From the NCBI GenBank assembly GCA_022702545.1, contig JAHRBC010000003.1, positions 682,001 through 746,000 of the forward strand: DNA of 64,000 nt. Reading direction: 5' to 3'. Under the pieces are notes generated by a model, which searched no databases, was not told the origin of the DNA, and saw only the letters and a program-made list of their open reading frames with translations. Shown one piece after another: positions 11,413-22,265 of this stretch. The stretch's first letter is position 1, and the number at the start of each line of letters is the position of its first letter. Made by a program: the position numbers and the translations under genes. This stretch comes from Phycomyces nitens (lineage: Eukaryota; Mucoromycota; Mucoromycetes; Mucorales; Phycomycetaceae).

Positions 11413-13958
11413 CATTATTTATATGCTTGAATATTATTATTATAATAATAATAAACAGAAAGCAAGGCAAAATGTCTTTTTGTACTGACTGGCTCGATAC
11501 TCTAAATCGCCCACTGCGATTAATAAAAATAAAAATAATAAAAAAAAGGCTTATGAAATAACCACAAGGTTATTAGCAATAGTTGGCTATCTAGCATCGT
11601 CATATCCCATTATTATAATATGACCATTGGCTAATTCAAGGGTACTCTTACTAACACACACCTTTATATAAATACTATTCTATTAGGTATAGTCTCGTAA
11701 CATGCGCAGCAAGGTTAATCTCTAGAGAATGACGCTCAATTAGAGATCTCGGCAGTAACCCGCCACTCATGGCATTGTTTGTTTAAAAGGCATACAATTG
11801 GTTGTTTTGGTTGTGTTTTGAAGTCTAGGATTGCAGGATTTCCCAAGATTTGATCAATATAAAACAATATTTAAATAACCTGTACTACTACTTTTTCCAA
11901 AGCCATCGTAATAACAATAATAATAAAGATTGAAAATATTCTGCAATATAAGCTTGGCTTGTAAAATTCAAGATGAGCTTGTTTCTTAATATTCATCGTA
12001 ATAAATGCGCACCGGCCTGTGTTTTAAAATAGAAATAAATGTCTAAATATCCCACTTGGTTTCTGTGTATACTTTCTTTTTTATTTTATTTTTACTTTTA
12101 TTTTTAGTAATGCGTTTATATATTATTATTATTATTATTATTATTATTATGATTATTATTTGCGTTTATTTTATTTGTCCGTGGTGGTTATTGGGTTTGT
12201 AGACATAAAGTGTATATATATAAAAATATATATGTTTTACTTTGGACACCAAAAAAAAACTTGCCGTTTTGGGGCACGTGTCCACTTGATTTCAACACTT
12301 TATTTATTTTATATTTCTTACTCGAGAACGCCAAGTGAAACCTCTCCTGTTAGACCCTAGTCATATATTCACAAGATGGCTTACTAAAACATTGCAATTA
12401 TTGGATATATGGATATAACAGTATCATTGGTCTTTCAACATGTGCAACAGGGCATGTGCGGCCAGGGAAACCATCTCCATAGAAACAGAAATAGAAAAAG
12501 AGAGTGTAGAGATAGTTATACATATATGTACATCGTTAATACTGCCAATGATACCAGAATTGGCTACTTGTGTAAGTAACAATGAGTCGGAATCTGTGTG
12601 TATCTTGGATCTAGTACACAGGAAATCAAAGCCTTTCTAATCAACATGCTTAAAGAAATCCCCTCCCCCAAATATAAATCATAGATAATGGAGGGGATCC
12701 AATAAATAAATACCAGTGACCGAATTATATAATAAGGTCGTCCTACACTTGTAACGATCAATTCTTATTTACATTATAGGTAGATCGGAAGACGTGGTCA
12801 CAATACCCTTTTTTTTCCAAAATAAAAATAAAAATATAGAATATTGTCGATCACTATTGGGTTATTTTTACTATAAAAAGCCCCAATAGTAATAATAATA
12901 TGTAAAGAAGATGGCAATTATCCAGATATATATACTATATTTATATTTATATGTTTGTATCGTAAAGTGCCGTAGTACTAGAATATATAAACAGGTGTCT
13001 GCGGGGAAGCAATCGCCCAAATGGCTCGGAATAATCTTGTAACACGACTAAATATCTTTAGAAATAATCAAGCTCTCGAGACAAAAAAAGAGAGAAAGAG
13101 AAAAAGAGAGAGAAAGAGAGAACCTCTCGACTGGAGATGATCACAGAAATATGGCTGGTAGTGTAACCAGCTCCAAAAGAGTCTCGGTGATCTGTCAAAG
13201 GTCTCTCTGGGAGCTGTTGGGGCAATTAGGAAAATAAACACTTCTCTCTCTCTTTTTTTTTGCTGAATAACAATGTGATTGATAACAGTACCAAAAAGTC
13301 TTTATTCTTGATTGTCTTCTTGTGCATCTTGTGGGCCATATATGTGTTTACATAGATGTACAAAGATGTTTGGTAGCAACCCAGTTTCTGGATTAGGGCC
13401 AACTCTATTTCATGTATCCATAGTTACTTTCACAATCGCAACTTAAAGGAAAAAATATTGGAGAGGGGCTGAGAGGGGCACCAATCATAGCCGAGGAAAA
13501 TTGACAAATAAAGAGCAAGTCAAAATAAATAAATAAATAAGAGCCGGACATAATAGGTCCCAAGCCGAGTCAGCCTGGTTGATAGGACATTTTTGTTGTT
13601 TTATTGTGAAGATGGCTTGTAAAGGCAATACCAAGCCTATACTAAACATGAGCACTCATGCTAGCATTCAGAATGTCAAGCTCCAAATACAACACCCTTT
13701 GCTCAGGTCCACCACCCTCTTTTAGATCGCAAGAACCACTCAAGCTCACCTTAACCTCTATACCATCTATGGTAGGGTTACCTCGCTTTTAGGTTGATTG
13801 AAGTGTAACGTACTGGGATCGTTATTTTGAAAGGGGAATTGTGTTGCTCTAAAAAAATAAAAATAAAAAAACAAAAAAAACAATCGGCTATATAAACGGA
13901 GCTTCTGTCCCTGACCTTTCCTTCTTCTCTTAGCGTCTACCCTTTGCTTATCTTTTGA
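11413..13958. other. Long intergenic region, no gene called
   Basis: About 2.5 kb. It holds a (TTA)n microsatellite near 12121-12151, an E-box CACGTG near 12276, an AGAGAG tract near 13085-13120 and poly-T/A tracts. A 66-codon frame at 12440-12640 and a 28-codon frame at 13150-13236 are within chance expectation for this composition. Confidence 0.5.
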
Positions 13959-15057
13959 ATGCCAACACGACCACAAAAAGTATCCAACTTCTTCCCTAAT
14001 GCCCAGTTACAAGGATGGCTTATGAAACAAAGACACGGAATCACAAAGACATGGCTACGTCGCTACTTTGTCCTCCAAGACCGCACCCTGAGTTTCTACA
14101 AGGCAGAGGTAAGATATTGGATTATGTTGTTGTTGTTTTTTAAACATAAATACTAATTTCTGCCTTTGCTATTAGAGTGATAGCGTGCCTCAGGGAACAC
14201 TAGATCTTGACCACTATACTGTCCAGACCAACATCATTCCTCTCAACATCATGCGAAAGGAAAATCCACGACGCTCGACCTTTTGTCTTGTATCCGACAG
14301 TTCCAACAAAAACACCATGCCAAACTTCTTTCTCCAGGCCGATTGTGACGAAAGCAGGGACATATGGATTATGTTGATCAACCCACAAATAATCAAACAC
14401 ACCAGTGTTCTGGACAAGTGGCTCGAACGCCTCGACATCCAGACCCCTTCCACACCACCCTCCCCCGCAATCATTCCCCAACCCGCCCTCCTATCACCCA
14501 TTCACCAAGGAAGCTTACGGACACACCGATCGGTTGAATCGATCGCAAGTCTCGGCAGTGCCGGCAGCTCCATTGAATCCGGGTCCACCACCAGCCACAA
14601 GTCGTCTTTCTTCAACGAACTCTCCAACCCCCGACGATCATCAAATAACAGTTCCACTAGCCTAAACAGCACAACTGGGAACAGCAACATCAGCATAACG
14701 ACCAGCAGCAAATTCTCTCCCTCCAAGCTGTTTGTCCGCTGGTCCCGCTCCAACTCCAAATCTCCCTCATCACCTCGTCCTCAACAACAAGCCAGCACTC
14801 CTTTGCCTTCGCCTCCTCTCTCCAAAGCATCATCTCCTAGTCCTTTTGGGTCTCGGATCATTCACCCAAGCGAATACGAACATGAAAACGACTCCCACAA
14901 AGAGTTTCTTCAGACCCAAAAAGACCTTGCCCTCAGGAAAACCGAGAGCAACTCAATTGCCAGCCGGCGCCATATCCAGGTTGTTTCTATCCCTACTCAC
15001 GTCCGCTCCCACTCTGCCTCCCAGGTATCCATTGGTTCTGACCACCCTATGATTTAA
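13959..15057 (+). CDS. PH-domain protein
   Basis: Two exons: 13959-14108 and 14176-15057, joined in phase 0 (FYKAE then SDSVPQG). Product about 344 residues. Residues about 15-135 form a pleckstrin homology domain: LQGWLMKQRHGITKTWLRRY with FVLQDRTLSFYKAE, QGTLDLDHYTV, RRSTFCLVSD, and the C-terminal helix with the invariant Trp in ESRDIWIMLINPQI. The rest is Ser/Thr/Pro/Asn-rich and probably disordered, with many SPS and PSSPRP motifs. PH domains of this type bind phosphoinositides or proteins at membranes. No catalytic domain is visible, so it is probably an adaptor; it resembles fungal proteins with one N-terminal PH domain and a low-complexity tail. Confidence 0.85.
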
Positions 15058-15444
15058 AACATCTTCACTCTTTCCGTCTCCATCTACACAAAGAAACAAG
15101 TGTATCGTGTGTGCTTATATGCACGCACCCGTGTGTTCTCCAAAAAAAACACCTTCAAACCTCATCCACCCAATATTTTGATCAGAGGAATACAATCGAG
15201 CATTGACTGCTTGGCATTTTATATATCCATTTAGATTTCTTTCTCTCATCACAGCCCACTCACCTTCCTTACTATGAACATGTTCCCAACACCTCTTTCT
15301 CTATCTATATTCATTTCTGTAAATCTACAAACAACCACATTTCATATGTACTTCCATGCCCTACCAGTTTGTTTTCTTCTTTCTTTAATTTATAGTTGAC
15401 GATAATAATAATAAAGAATGTTTTTTTTTCTGTTCAATTTTGTT
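15058..15444. other. 3' intergenic region between convergent genes
   Basis: Contains the 3' ends of the PH-domain gene and of COX11. Pyrimidine-rich, with an AATAAA-like stretch near 15410. Nothing else seen. Confidence 0.6.
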
Positions 15445-16158
15445 TTATTGATCATTTTGAGGCTGAAGGTTCTTGGCATATCTTGCGTCAAAGAATGTGT
15501 AGCCCAGGGTGATTGTATTGACGTCCTTCATGTAAGGGTCCTCGAGGAAATCAGGGTCGATAAAGAAGAATACCGGCATGTCGACATCCTCGCCCGGAGA
15601 GAGCTTCTGTTCCTCAAAGCAGAAACATTGGATCTTGTTAAAGTAAGAGCCTGCTCTGTGAGGTGTGACATTGTAGGTTGCTATTCCAACCACATCTTCT
15701 TTTGCGTAACTCTTGGCCCGGTAAAACGTCAGGGCAGTTTCGCCAGGAACCACATAGACCTCCCTGAGCTCGGGCTTGAATGACCAGGCAAGAGTGTCTG
15801 ACATGTTGCTCTCAAAGGTGATTCTTATCCGCTTTCGTTCCTCCAGGGGAACCAGACGATCGGGTGAGAAACGAGTGACATCTGTTACTGGAGTTCCACT
15901 GAAGCCAGTGTTGGCGCAAAAGAGACGATAGAGAGGTACTGCGGCATAACTGGCACCAAGCATAAAGATGAATGCAGCGGCAGAGTACATTGCACCCGAG
16001 GCATTGTCAATCGATGCTCTCTTTTTATTATTATTGTTGGTGGTGGATGTGAACGATCGTCTAGTCAAGGATGCCGGTTGACATTTCAAAGGAGTTACTA
16101 GACGGGTAAGTGGAGTGCGTGGGAGCAATGAGTGACGAAAGAGGCCAAGTCTATTCAT
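15445..16158 (-). CDS. COX11: Cytochrome c oxidase assembly protein COX11 (copper delivery to CuB)
   Basis: Uninterrupted 237-residue frame. It begins with a basic, Ser/Thr-rich mitochondrial presequence (MNRLGLFRHSLLPRTPLTRL) and has one membrane span (AAAFIFMLGASYAAVPLYRL), then the intermembrane-space CtaG/COX11 domain. Diagnostic blocks are PLYRLFCANTGFSGT, SNMSDTLAWSFKP, PGETALTFYRA and the copper-binding KIQCFCFEEQ, followed by PVFFFIDPDFLEDP and ITLGYTFFDA. COX11 inserts copper into the CuB site of Cox1. All key cysteines (in FCANTG and CFCF) are present. No intron, unlike most neighbours. Confidence 0.97.
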   Translation of the reverse strand: MNRLGLFRHSLLPRTPLTRLVTPLKCQPASLTRRSFTSTTNNNNKKRASIDNASGAMYSAAAFIFMLGASYAAVPLYRLFCANTGFSGTPVTDVTRFSPDRLVPLEERKRIRITFESNMSDTLAWSFKPELREVYVVPGETALTFYRAKSYAKEDVVGIATYNVTPHRAGSYFNKIQCFCFEEQKLSPGEDVDMPVFFFIDPDFLEDPYMKDVNTITLGYTFFDARYAKNLQPQNDQ

Positions 16159-18349
16159 TGGAATCCTGTGATATATATATATTATATATATATATGTATA
16201 AAATTAATATAAATATTTATATATATTTTACACCTATAGTTCTGAATAAAGGCATATGTATAATTAGAGGGGTATGTTAATGAGGCTCAAAGGACTGCTA
16301 ATGTGACATCATTCAGCAATTATTTTTCAATTCGTTTGATATTTCTTGTTTCAAAAAATTAACCTTAACCTTGGGACCTATCTATATAAAATAACAAGGT
16401 TGCACAACATATTTGTACTGTTATGCCAAGAAAAAAAAGGCTTGAATGAGACCAGCTGGCCTTGGTCATGTATAGCAATGTTCCCTAGAAAACGGTTAAA
16501 TGTATTTAATAGCTATATAAATAAGAGGTTGGGTTTACTTTTGATCATAAACAGCAAACCAATATCAAATTTCAGTTCAGGATCATGTTTTTATTCATAA
16601 CAAACATAACCAACACCAAGACCAACTACCTCTTTATTGCTTGAACTAACGAATAATAATAATAATAATAATATCTCCAATTTTATACTCTTTGTGCTCA
16701 ATTTTTGAAACGCATACAGGTTCATTAGAGTCATATAATTGAGAATCCTCATTGCCTACAAATAGATGAACATTTAATAAACCTGTTAATTCTGATCGAA
16801 TGTTGATTACCGTAAAATAATAGCGAGAGAGAGGAAAACAAAGAAGAGGCTTGATAAAATAGAATAGAAAAAGATTGTAACAAGCCTGAACAAATGGAAT
16901 TACTAATCATATTTATATTCAAGGGATCTATATGCAGAAAACATAAGGTGATAAGAGTAGGGATATATGAACCCAATCAGTATACTTTTATACATGTAAC
17001 ATATCTCTAATCAGAGCCATGTTAATAGAGCTGTTAAACCTCTTTATATATTTTCAGCATATATTGTATCCATTTGAAAATATTATGAGCAATAGGTAGA
17101 GAATATACCAATATAACTAGCAAATATGTACTTGTAGCCTTTAGTCTCCAGAATATCAGTCTATGCTTCAAATATGACACTATGCTTTCTATTGAGTTTA
17201 TTGCAGGCCTTTTGGTAGACCATGTCATTACAAGAATATTTACCTTTAGATTGGTCAACCAGCAGAATCTTACAATATGGTGCATTAATATTTGAAAATA
17301 AATTATGCATGTGTCCCTTTACTCAAGGCTATAAAACACTATAGAAATAGACTCATCACTCCATTTTATTGTCGAGTATGAAAGTGAGAAAAATTGAAAA
17401 TTGAATATATTTTGTGTGATATTTGAAAGTAGTAAAGGTTCTTTGGACTGGAAAAACAATATTGTACCAAGAGTTCAAGGCATCTGAAAATTAATAATAA
17501 TAATAATAATAAATACTTGACTTCAAAGCATATTCTGTTATAATTATTGTCTAGTCTTGTTTGACAAGAAGTGTGTCTGGTGAGGGTTTTGATACAAAAT
17601 GCACAAAGGAAACCTTTAATTGGTTTTTGCATTTGTTGGAAAACAAGAGCCTTGGTGATGATGTTTAGCTGAATGCAATTGAAACAGTGGCTATTTAATT
17701 ATTATTATTATCAACAGAGATCAACAATAGAATTATTAGAATTCCTTGTAATTGCCTGTTATTACTGCGAATATCTAATTATTTATTGAACCCTTTGTGC
17801 ATAATTAACAATGCTAACAGTAATGCCCGATTCAACAACAGCATTTCAGGAACGGAATAATATGTGTATAGTCAATTGTATTGGCTTTTTTTTGGTTGAT
17901 TTATTAAAGGTAATAATAAGAATCCCAAGTTTTCCAGCCAATTAATTTTGGATTGAATTGAAAACAGCCCTGTAAATTGAATGTGGTAGGACAATGAGAT
18001 CATCAAATTTGTTTACATTGTCCTTTAGATTCTTTACTAGGGGTACAGAATCATGCAAGAAGTATACAGAATCACAAAGTAACGTAAATAAATAAATTCA
18101 AATTACCCCATTTGTAATATATAAATATATATAAATATATATATACACGTCTAAATAAACTCTCCATCTTTCTGAATTAACAATCATCCTTGATTAGTTA
18201 CCCTTTTAAATAAACAAATAAATAAATCATTGAAAAATAAATGTTCCCAATTTCATCACCCCTCTCTCTCTCTCTCTCTTTCTCTTTTCTTACTTTATAA
18301 TATATATAATTATATTTACATATATTAGTTTTTTTTTAATATAATCGCT
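16159..18349. other. Long AT-rich intergenic region
   Basis: About 2.2 kb with (AT)n near 16170-16235, AATAAT tracts near 16655 and 17495, and a CT run near 18262-18285. An 83-codon minus frame at 17034-17285 and an 88-codon minus frame at 17366-17632 are AT-rich. I recognise nothing in them and do not call them. Confidence 0.5.
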
Positions 18350-18607
18350 CTATTCTTCTTGTTTTTCAGAGGTCACTGCAGGTCTTCGCTGTTTAATAAC
18401 AATAGGAATATTGGCAGTCGTCTCTTTCAGTTTGCGCTTTGCTTCGAGTCTCGCGGCCTTGTCGTTCAATTCAAATGCAGGACAGGGAAAGAGCGTAGGT
18501 GCTGCCACGGTCAACACGGCGCCTAGGGCAACAACCACAAACAAGTTGGAGGTGATTCGCTGTCGTTGAAGATGGTTTAAAGGTCTGATTTTGGCGGACG
18601 GGAACAT
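18350..18607 (-). CDS. Small single-span membrane protein, 85 residues
   Basis: Short intact frame starting MFPSAKIRPLNHLQRQRITS, then one hydrophobic span (NLFVVVALGAVLTVAAPTLF), the motif PCPAF, and a charged tail rich in Lys/Arg/Glu. The basic start, one span and small size suggest a mitochondrial inner-membrane or ER protein; I do not recognise the family by name. It is likely real because the frame is GC-richer than its surroundings, has an ordered N-basic/TM/charged layout and no low-complexity bias. The stop codon lies at the left end of the frame and an AT-rich 3' region follows. Confidence 0.65.
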   Translation of the reverse strand: MFPSAKIRPLNHLQRQRITSNLFVVVALGAVLTVAAPTLFPCPAFELNDKAARLEAKRKLKETTANIPIVIKQRRPAVTSEKQEE

Positions 18608-18972
18608 GATGAACAGAGAGAAAATAAAGAGTGGCAGAGTGGGGAGGTTGTTTTTCTTTCTTTATAGTTTTAAAAAAAGAGAGAGAAACAGTGATGCGGC
18701 AGCTTTTTGAACAATGATTAAGCGCGGCCTCTTGTCATCAACAGTGTCGAATGCGTGAGTCTCGGCGATGAAGAAAGCGAGTGCAATTTCGCTAAGCCGC
18801 CAATAAACTGGCCTGATATTAACAATTTAACAGTCACTGTTGTGCAACAAAGAAGAGCAAAAAAAGCATGGTAGGTAGATCTTTACAGACTAGATGATGT
18901 ATAGTAGTTTTTGGATATTTATTGTAGAGAGAACAAATCTCAAGATTAAAACAATTCTGAACAAAATAAAAT
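18608..18972. other. Short intergenic region (promoter of the small membrane protein; 3' end of RPL5)
   Basis: Contains an A/G-rich tract near 18670 and otherwise nothing recognisable. Confidence 0.5.
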
Positions 18973-20247
18973 TTACTCCTGAGCACGCTTCTTCTCGAAG
19001 GCGTCCTTCTTGGCCTGGATCTTGGAATCGCGCTGCTTCTTGTTGAGACGCTGGGGGATGGGGTAGGGCTTGGCAGGGACGTTCTTCTTGGTGAGCTTGT
19101 AGACGGGATCGGCACGGATGGCCTCGTGGGCCTCGGTGTACATATCCTCAACCTTGTCAGAGGTGATACCCTCGCGCAAGAAGGTAGAGAACTGCTTCTT
19201 GTAACGCTCCTCATCTTCCTCCTCGAGGTACTCCATGTACTCGGCAACGTGGACACCATAGATGTAGTTGCGCAACAACTCATCGTCGTTGGTCTTGGAC
19301 TCGATATCGAAACCGGGGAAACGGTTGCCGGAGTGGGGGACAAAGATACCACCATCAGAGGCACCCTTCATGGCACCAAAGACACGGGCACCAGTGGAGG
19401 TACGGGCAAGACCGACATCGAGGAAGGCCTTGAAGGGACGGGGACCATCCTCGATGGCCTCGACCATGGAGACGGTACCATCGGACTCAGTGACACCCTC
19501 GTACTTGTCGGCCAAACCGAGCTTGGTCAAGGTACGACGGGCAAGGAGGAGACCAGTGGCGTAGGCAGCAGCCCAGTTGGTCAAGCCACCCTTGATGCCG
19601 TAGCGGGGGAGTTCGTGAGAGTAAGCGGCAGCGAGAACAAAGTCACCCTGGAGCTTAGCGTAGACGATCTGACAGATGATGTCCTTGTTGGTGAAACGGA
19701 CAACGAGTCTGTACTTGGGAGAGTTGTACTTGTTCTTGGCCTGAACGACGAGTCTCTTGCGAGCATAGTAGTCGGTCTTACCCTCTATGATTACACAATG
19801 GGTTAACAATCATTCACTACTAAATAATCATAACCATCACTCTATCTTTTTGGACTGTAATCAGATAGGGGCGAAAGAATAAAAAAATTATCTCAACATT
19901 AATGGGTAGTAAGTCCATTATCAGTTGAACTATGCCATAGTTGAATATCATCACATTACATCCAAAAAGAGAGTGATAATTGTGTATATGTGTACCTCTT
20001 CTTCTACGGTACTTGACCTGGAATCGCTTGAAGTAGGCCTTGTTCTTCTGCTGCTTAATGAAAGGCTGTAGAAATGATCATGTTAGATTCGTCATGCAAT
20101 TGACAATTGATTTCTTTTGGTCTTTCTATAATATTTTGGCGTGTATTGTGGTTCATCCATCCAATCGATTGATGAATCTATCCATCCATTCGTTGGCGTT
20201 TTTGATGTCTTCTAATATAGATATATGTGTGCCTATATACATACCAT
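18973..20247 (-). CDS. RPL5: 60S ribosomal protein L5 (uL18)
   Basis: Binds 5S rRNA and carries it, with uL5, into the large subunit. Coding exons: 20245-20247 (the ATG alone), 19996-20065 and 18973-19784. Joined they give [36 protein letters not shown], and on to an end in AFEKKRAQE. The total is 294 residues, against about 297 for the family. Conserved blocks include [39 protein letters not shown] and [15 protein letters not shown]. The first intron falls directly after the start codon, as in many fungal ribosomal protein genes. Intron 2 holds a box C/D snoRNA (separate entry). Codon use is clearly GC-shifted and biased, as for highly expressed genes, which also opens long antisense frames. 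Confidence 0.98.
19856..19960 (-). ncRNA. Box C/D snoRNA of the snR60/U80 type, inside RPL5 intron 2
   Basis: Read on the minus strand: TGTAAT, C box GTGATGA (19948-19954), guide GGCATAGTTCA just before the D' box CTGA (19921-19924), a C'-like GTTGAGA, guide TCTTTCGCCCCTAT directly before the D box CTGA (19861-19864), then TTACA. TGTAA pairs with TTACA, and outside it CTTTTTGGA (19961-19969) pairs with TCCAAAAAG (19846-19854), giving a closing stem of about 14 bp with one bulge. The D guide is complementary to the 25S rRNA stretch AUAGGGGCGAAAGA, the D' guide to UGAACUAUGCC. The box+5 rule points to a G in GGGG and an A in UGAACU. These match the two sites of yeast snR60 and human U80 (from memory of those families). 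It lies in the sense orientation of a ribosomal protein intron, as intronic snoRNAs do. Confidence 0.9.
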
Positions 20248-20390
20248 GGCGACTCACGAGGGATGAAAAGGAAGGAACTTTTGCTTTTGGTCATCAAGAC
20301 CTCTCTTTCACTCGAGCCGTGTCGGAGAATTAATATATTTCAATTTCTAAAATTGGGATGCAAAAAAAAAAGACGTTTATTGAGGAGTTT

Positions 20391-21255
20391 TTACAACACA
20401 CTACTAGTCAACATATTGGCCTTGAGTTGATCGGCAGTCTAAAGAGATTGTGATTGTCAAGAAGTGTTTGGTACAAGAGATAAGTGGCTTACCTCTTTGC
20501 CTACAAGATTCTCCACGATTGTCAGGGCAAACAAGAAAGCAGTACCAGGACCACGACTGGTGATAACATTCTGATCCACCACCACACGTTCATGAGAGTA
20601 ATTGTAGGCTACCGATCCAATTAGAATATAAGGAGGACTGATACACTCTAGGGATACTTACTGCTGCTCAATTGATCCATTACAACTGGGTTTGATGTAA
20701 CAGTATGTGTTTGAGGAATACCAGAGGACTTTGCCACAATGGTAGCTAATGAATAATGATAGTAATGGTTACTTTTCCAAACCCATGCTGATTATCATAT
20801 TTACCAGCACAGATAAACGCAACAATCTTCTTTTGGTCGTAAAGACTCTTTACGATCGCCTGTACTTTGCTATTATCTCTGCATGTATGGGAGCCCTTTA
20901 AGCCTCCTGGTACCACTACTGCATCAAAAGACTATAACCAATGGTCAACAATATATTTATATTCTCCTAAAGTGCTTTACCAAAACACCTTCGAGTTCCT
21001 TGTCAGTTAGAAGAACATCAGGAAGAATCTTTGTGCCATTGGCGCAAATCGCTGGTTTGTCCTTTTCCAACTCTACTCCAACTACTGTCACATCAATCTT
21101 TGCTCGACGAAGAATGTCGGCTAGAATATAACTCAGTGAGCTCGCCTACAAGCACGCATGTATAGAAATATTTATAGATATAGATATATACCAGTGATTG
21201 TAAACTCCATGTCCTCTGTGCCATTGGCCAAAAAGACGATTGCTGATTTTGTCAT
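20391..21255 (-). CDS. DJ-1/PfpI family protein (glyoxalase III / deglycase-like)
   Basis: Six or so short exons, start at 21255. The frame runs [20 protein letters not shown], then [53 protein letters not shown], the nucleophile elbow [22 protein letters not shown], and [20 protein letters not shown], ending [10 protein letters not shown]. The conserved acidic residue (GTEDMEF) and the reactive cysteine (FICAG) are both present. This is the DJ-1/PARK7 subgroup (about 190 residues), acting on methylglyoxal-type damage and in oxidative-stress protection. A TGACGTAA element lies about 50 bp upstream of the start. Cytosolic; no targeting signal seen. Confidence 0.9.
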
Positions 21256-22265
21256 TGTTAAAGAAGTGCGGAAATTAATGATCAACAATGAGTAATAGTG
21301 ATATTTACGTCATTCTCTCTTTTTGGAATAGATAAAATTCCACAAGATTTTTTACAAGGTCTTTCATGACTGTATATTATAAATCTGCATTGATGTGCTT
21401 ATATAGTGTATAATATACCCAGACCATAGAATATTGCCCAACATGCTTTGTAGCCTTTGAATTGTGCATTGGCAACCCAAGAAGAAGAAGAAGAAAATAA
21501 TGCCCCATTCACAGTGCAATTGGACATAAATGTAAAGTAGGTTTTGCATGGAGGCTGTAAATATAGTCATACAAGATCTAGGGCCAAAATCTACAACGTG
21601 TGTCTATTTGTGGAATCTGGGGGAAATCGTATTAGATAAGCTCAGTGTGTGAATTGGGCTCTAGGTGACTTTTGCCTGTTTCACTAACTACTAATCTTTT
21701 AGGCATGAAAATATTAGTACTAACAAACCAATCCTTGTAATCATAATTAGCTGGATATTATTGCACTGTTGCATACGTAATTCTGTCCAATTATATTATT
21801 TATGCAAGTATAAATTGATTGATCCATAAAGAGACTATTTGCACTATTAAATCAAAAAATGACTGGGATAAAAATTCCTTGTGATTTTATTAAATTAATT
21901 GGAAAATATGATTTATAATGCCAAAGTTACTTTGTAGATTAATAATCTGGATTTAAAATCCAAATACTTTACAGGTTTATACTATATATATTTTTTGCAG
22001 TTACAATTGATTATGATCACTAGTCTTATTCAAAAGAATCTACATCAAAATGCTAATTATTGTTATAAAAATAATTGCTATCAAATATAAGGACTAGTAT
22101 ATATATAAAAGTGAAAACGATCTTGTTGTACTGCTTGTCTAAAATGATAACACTATTAAAGAGCCGCCCACAACCCCCGGAATGGTATTTTATCTGTGGC
22201 TGAATTTCTGCATTTTGAACTTCTTTCTCTCCTTTGTCACCGGTGGAATCTATGTTGCAAACAAA
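21256..22265. other. Divergent intergenic region
   Basis: Promoter-sized space between the DJ-1 gene and the Zn2Cys6 factor. AT-rich. Apart from the CRE-like site at 21305-21312, nothing specific. The open frame that extends upstream of the factor (from 22182) is probably leader sequence. Confidence 0.5.
21305..21312 (-). promoter_or_regulatory. CRE/AP-1-like site TGACGTAA upstream of the DJ-1 gene
   Basis: TGACGTAA read towards the DJ-1 start, 50 bp upstream of it. bZIP factors of the ATF/CREB and Yap/Pap1 classes bind such sites, which fits an oxidative-stress gene, but one 8-mer can arise by chance. Confidence 0.3.

Noticed and set aside
12121..12151. (TTA)n runs here and near 41046 and 45001
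   Set aside because: Ordinary microsatellites, recurrent in the intergenic DNA; not a CRISPR or an element.
13150..13236. 28-codon frame MAGSVTSSKRVSVICQ...
   Set aside because: Looks protein-like but chance probability is high and no context supports it.
19126..19806. 226-codon plus-strand frame across RPL5
   Set aside because: Antisense shadow of a codon-biased ribosomal protein gene.
22182..22265. Upstream in-frame ATG of the Zn2Cys6 factor (adds a hydrophobic stretch)
   Set aside because: Would place a signal-peptide-like segment before a DNA-binding domain; more likely leader sequence.
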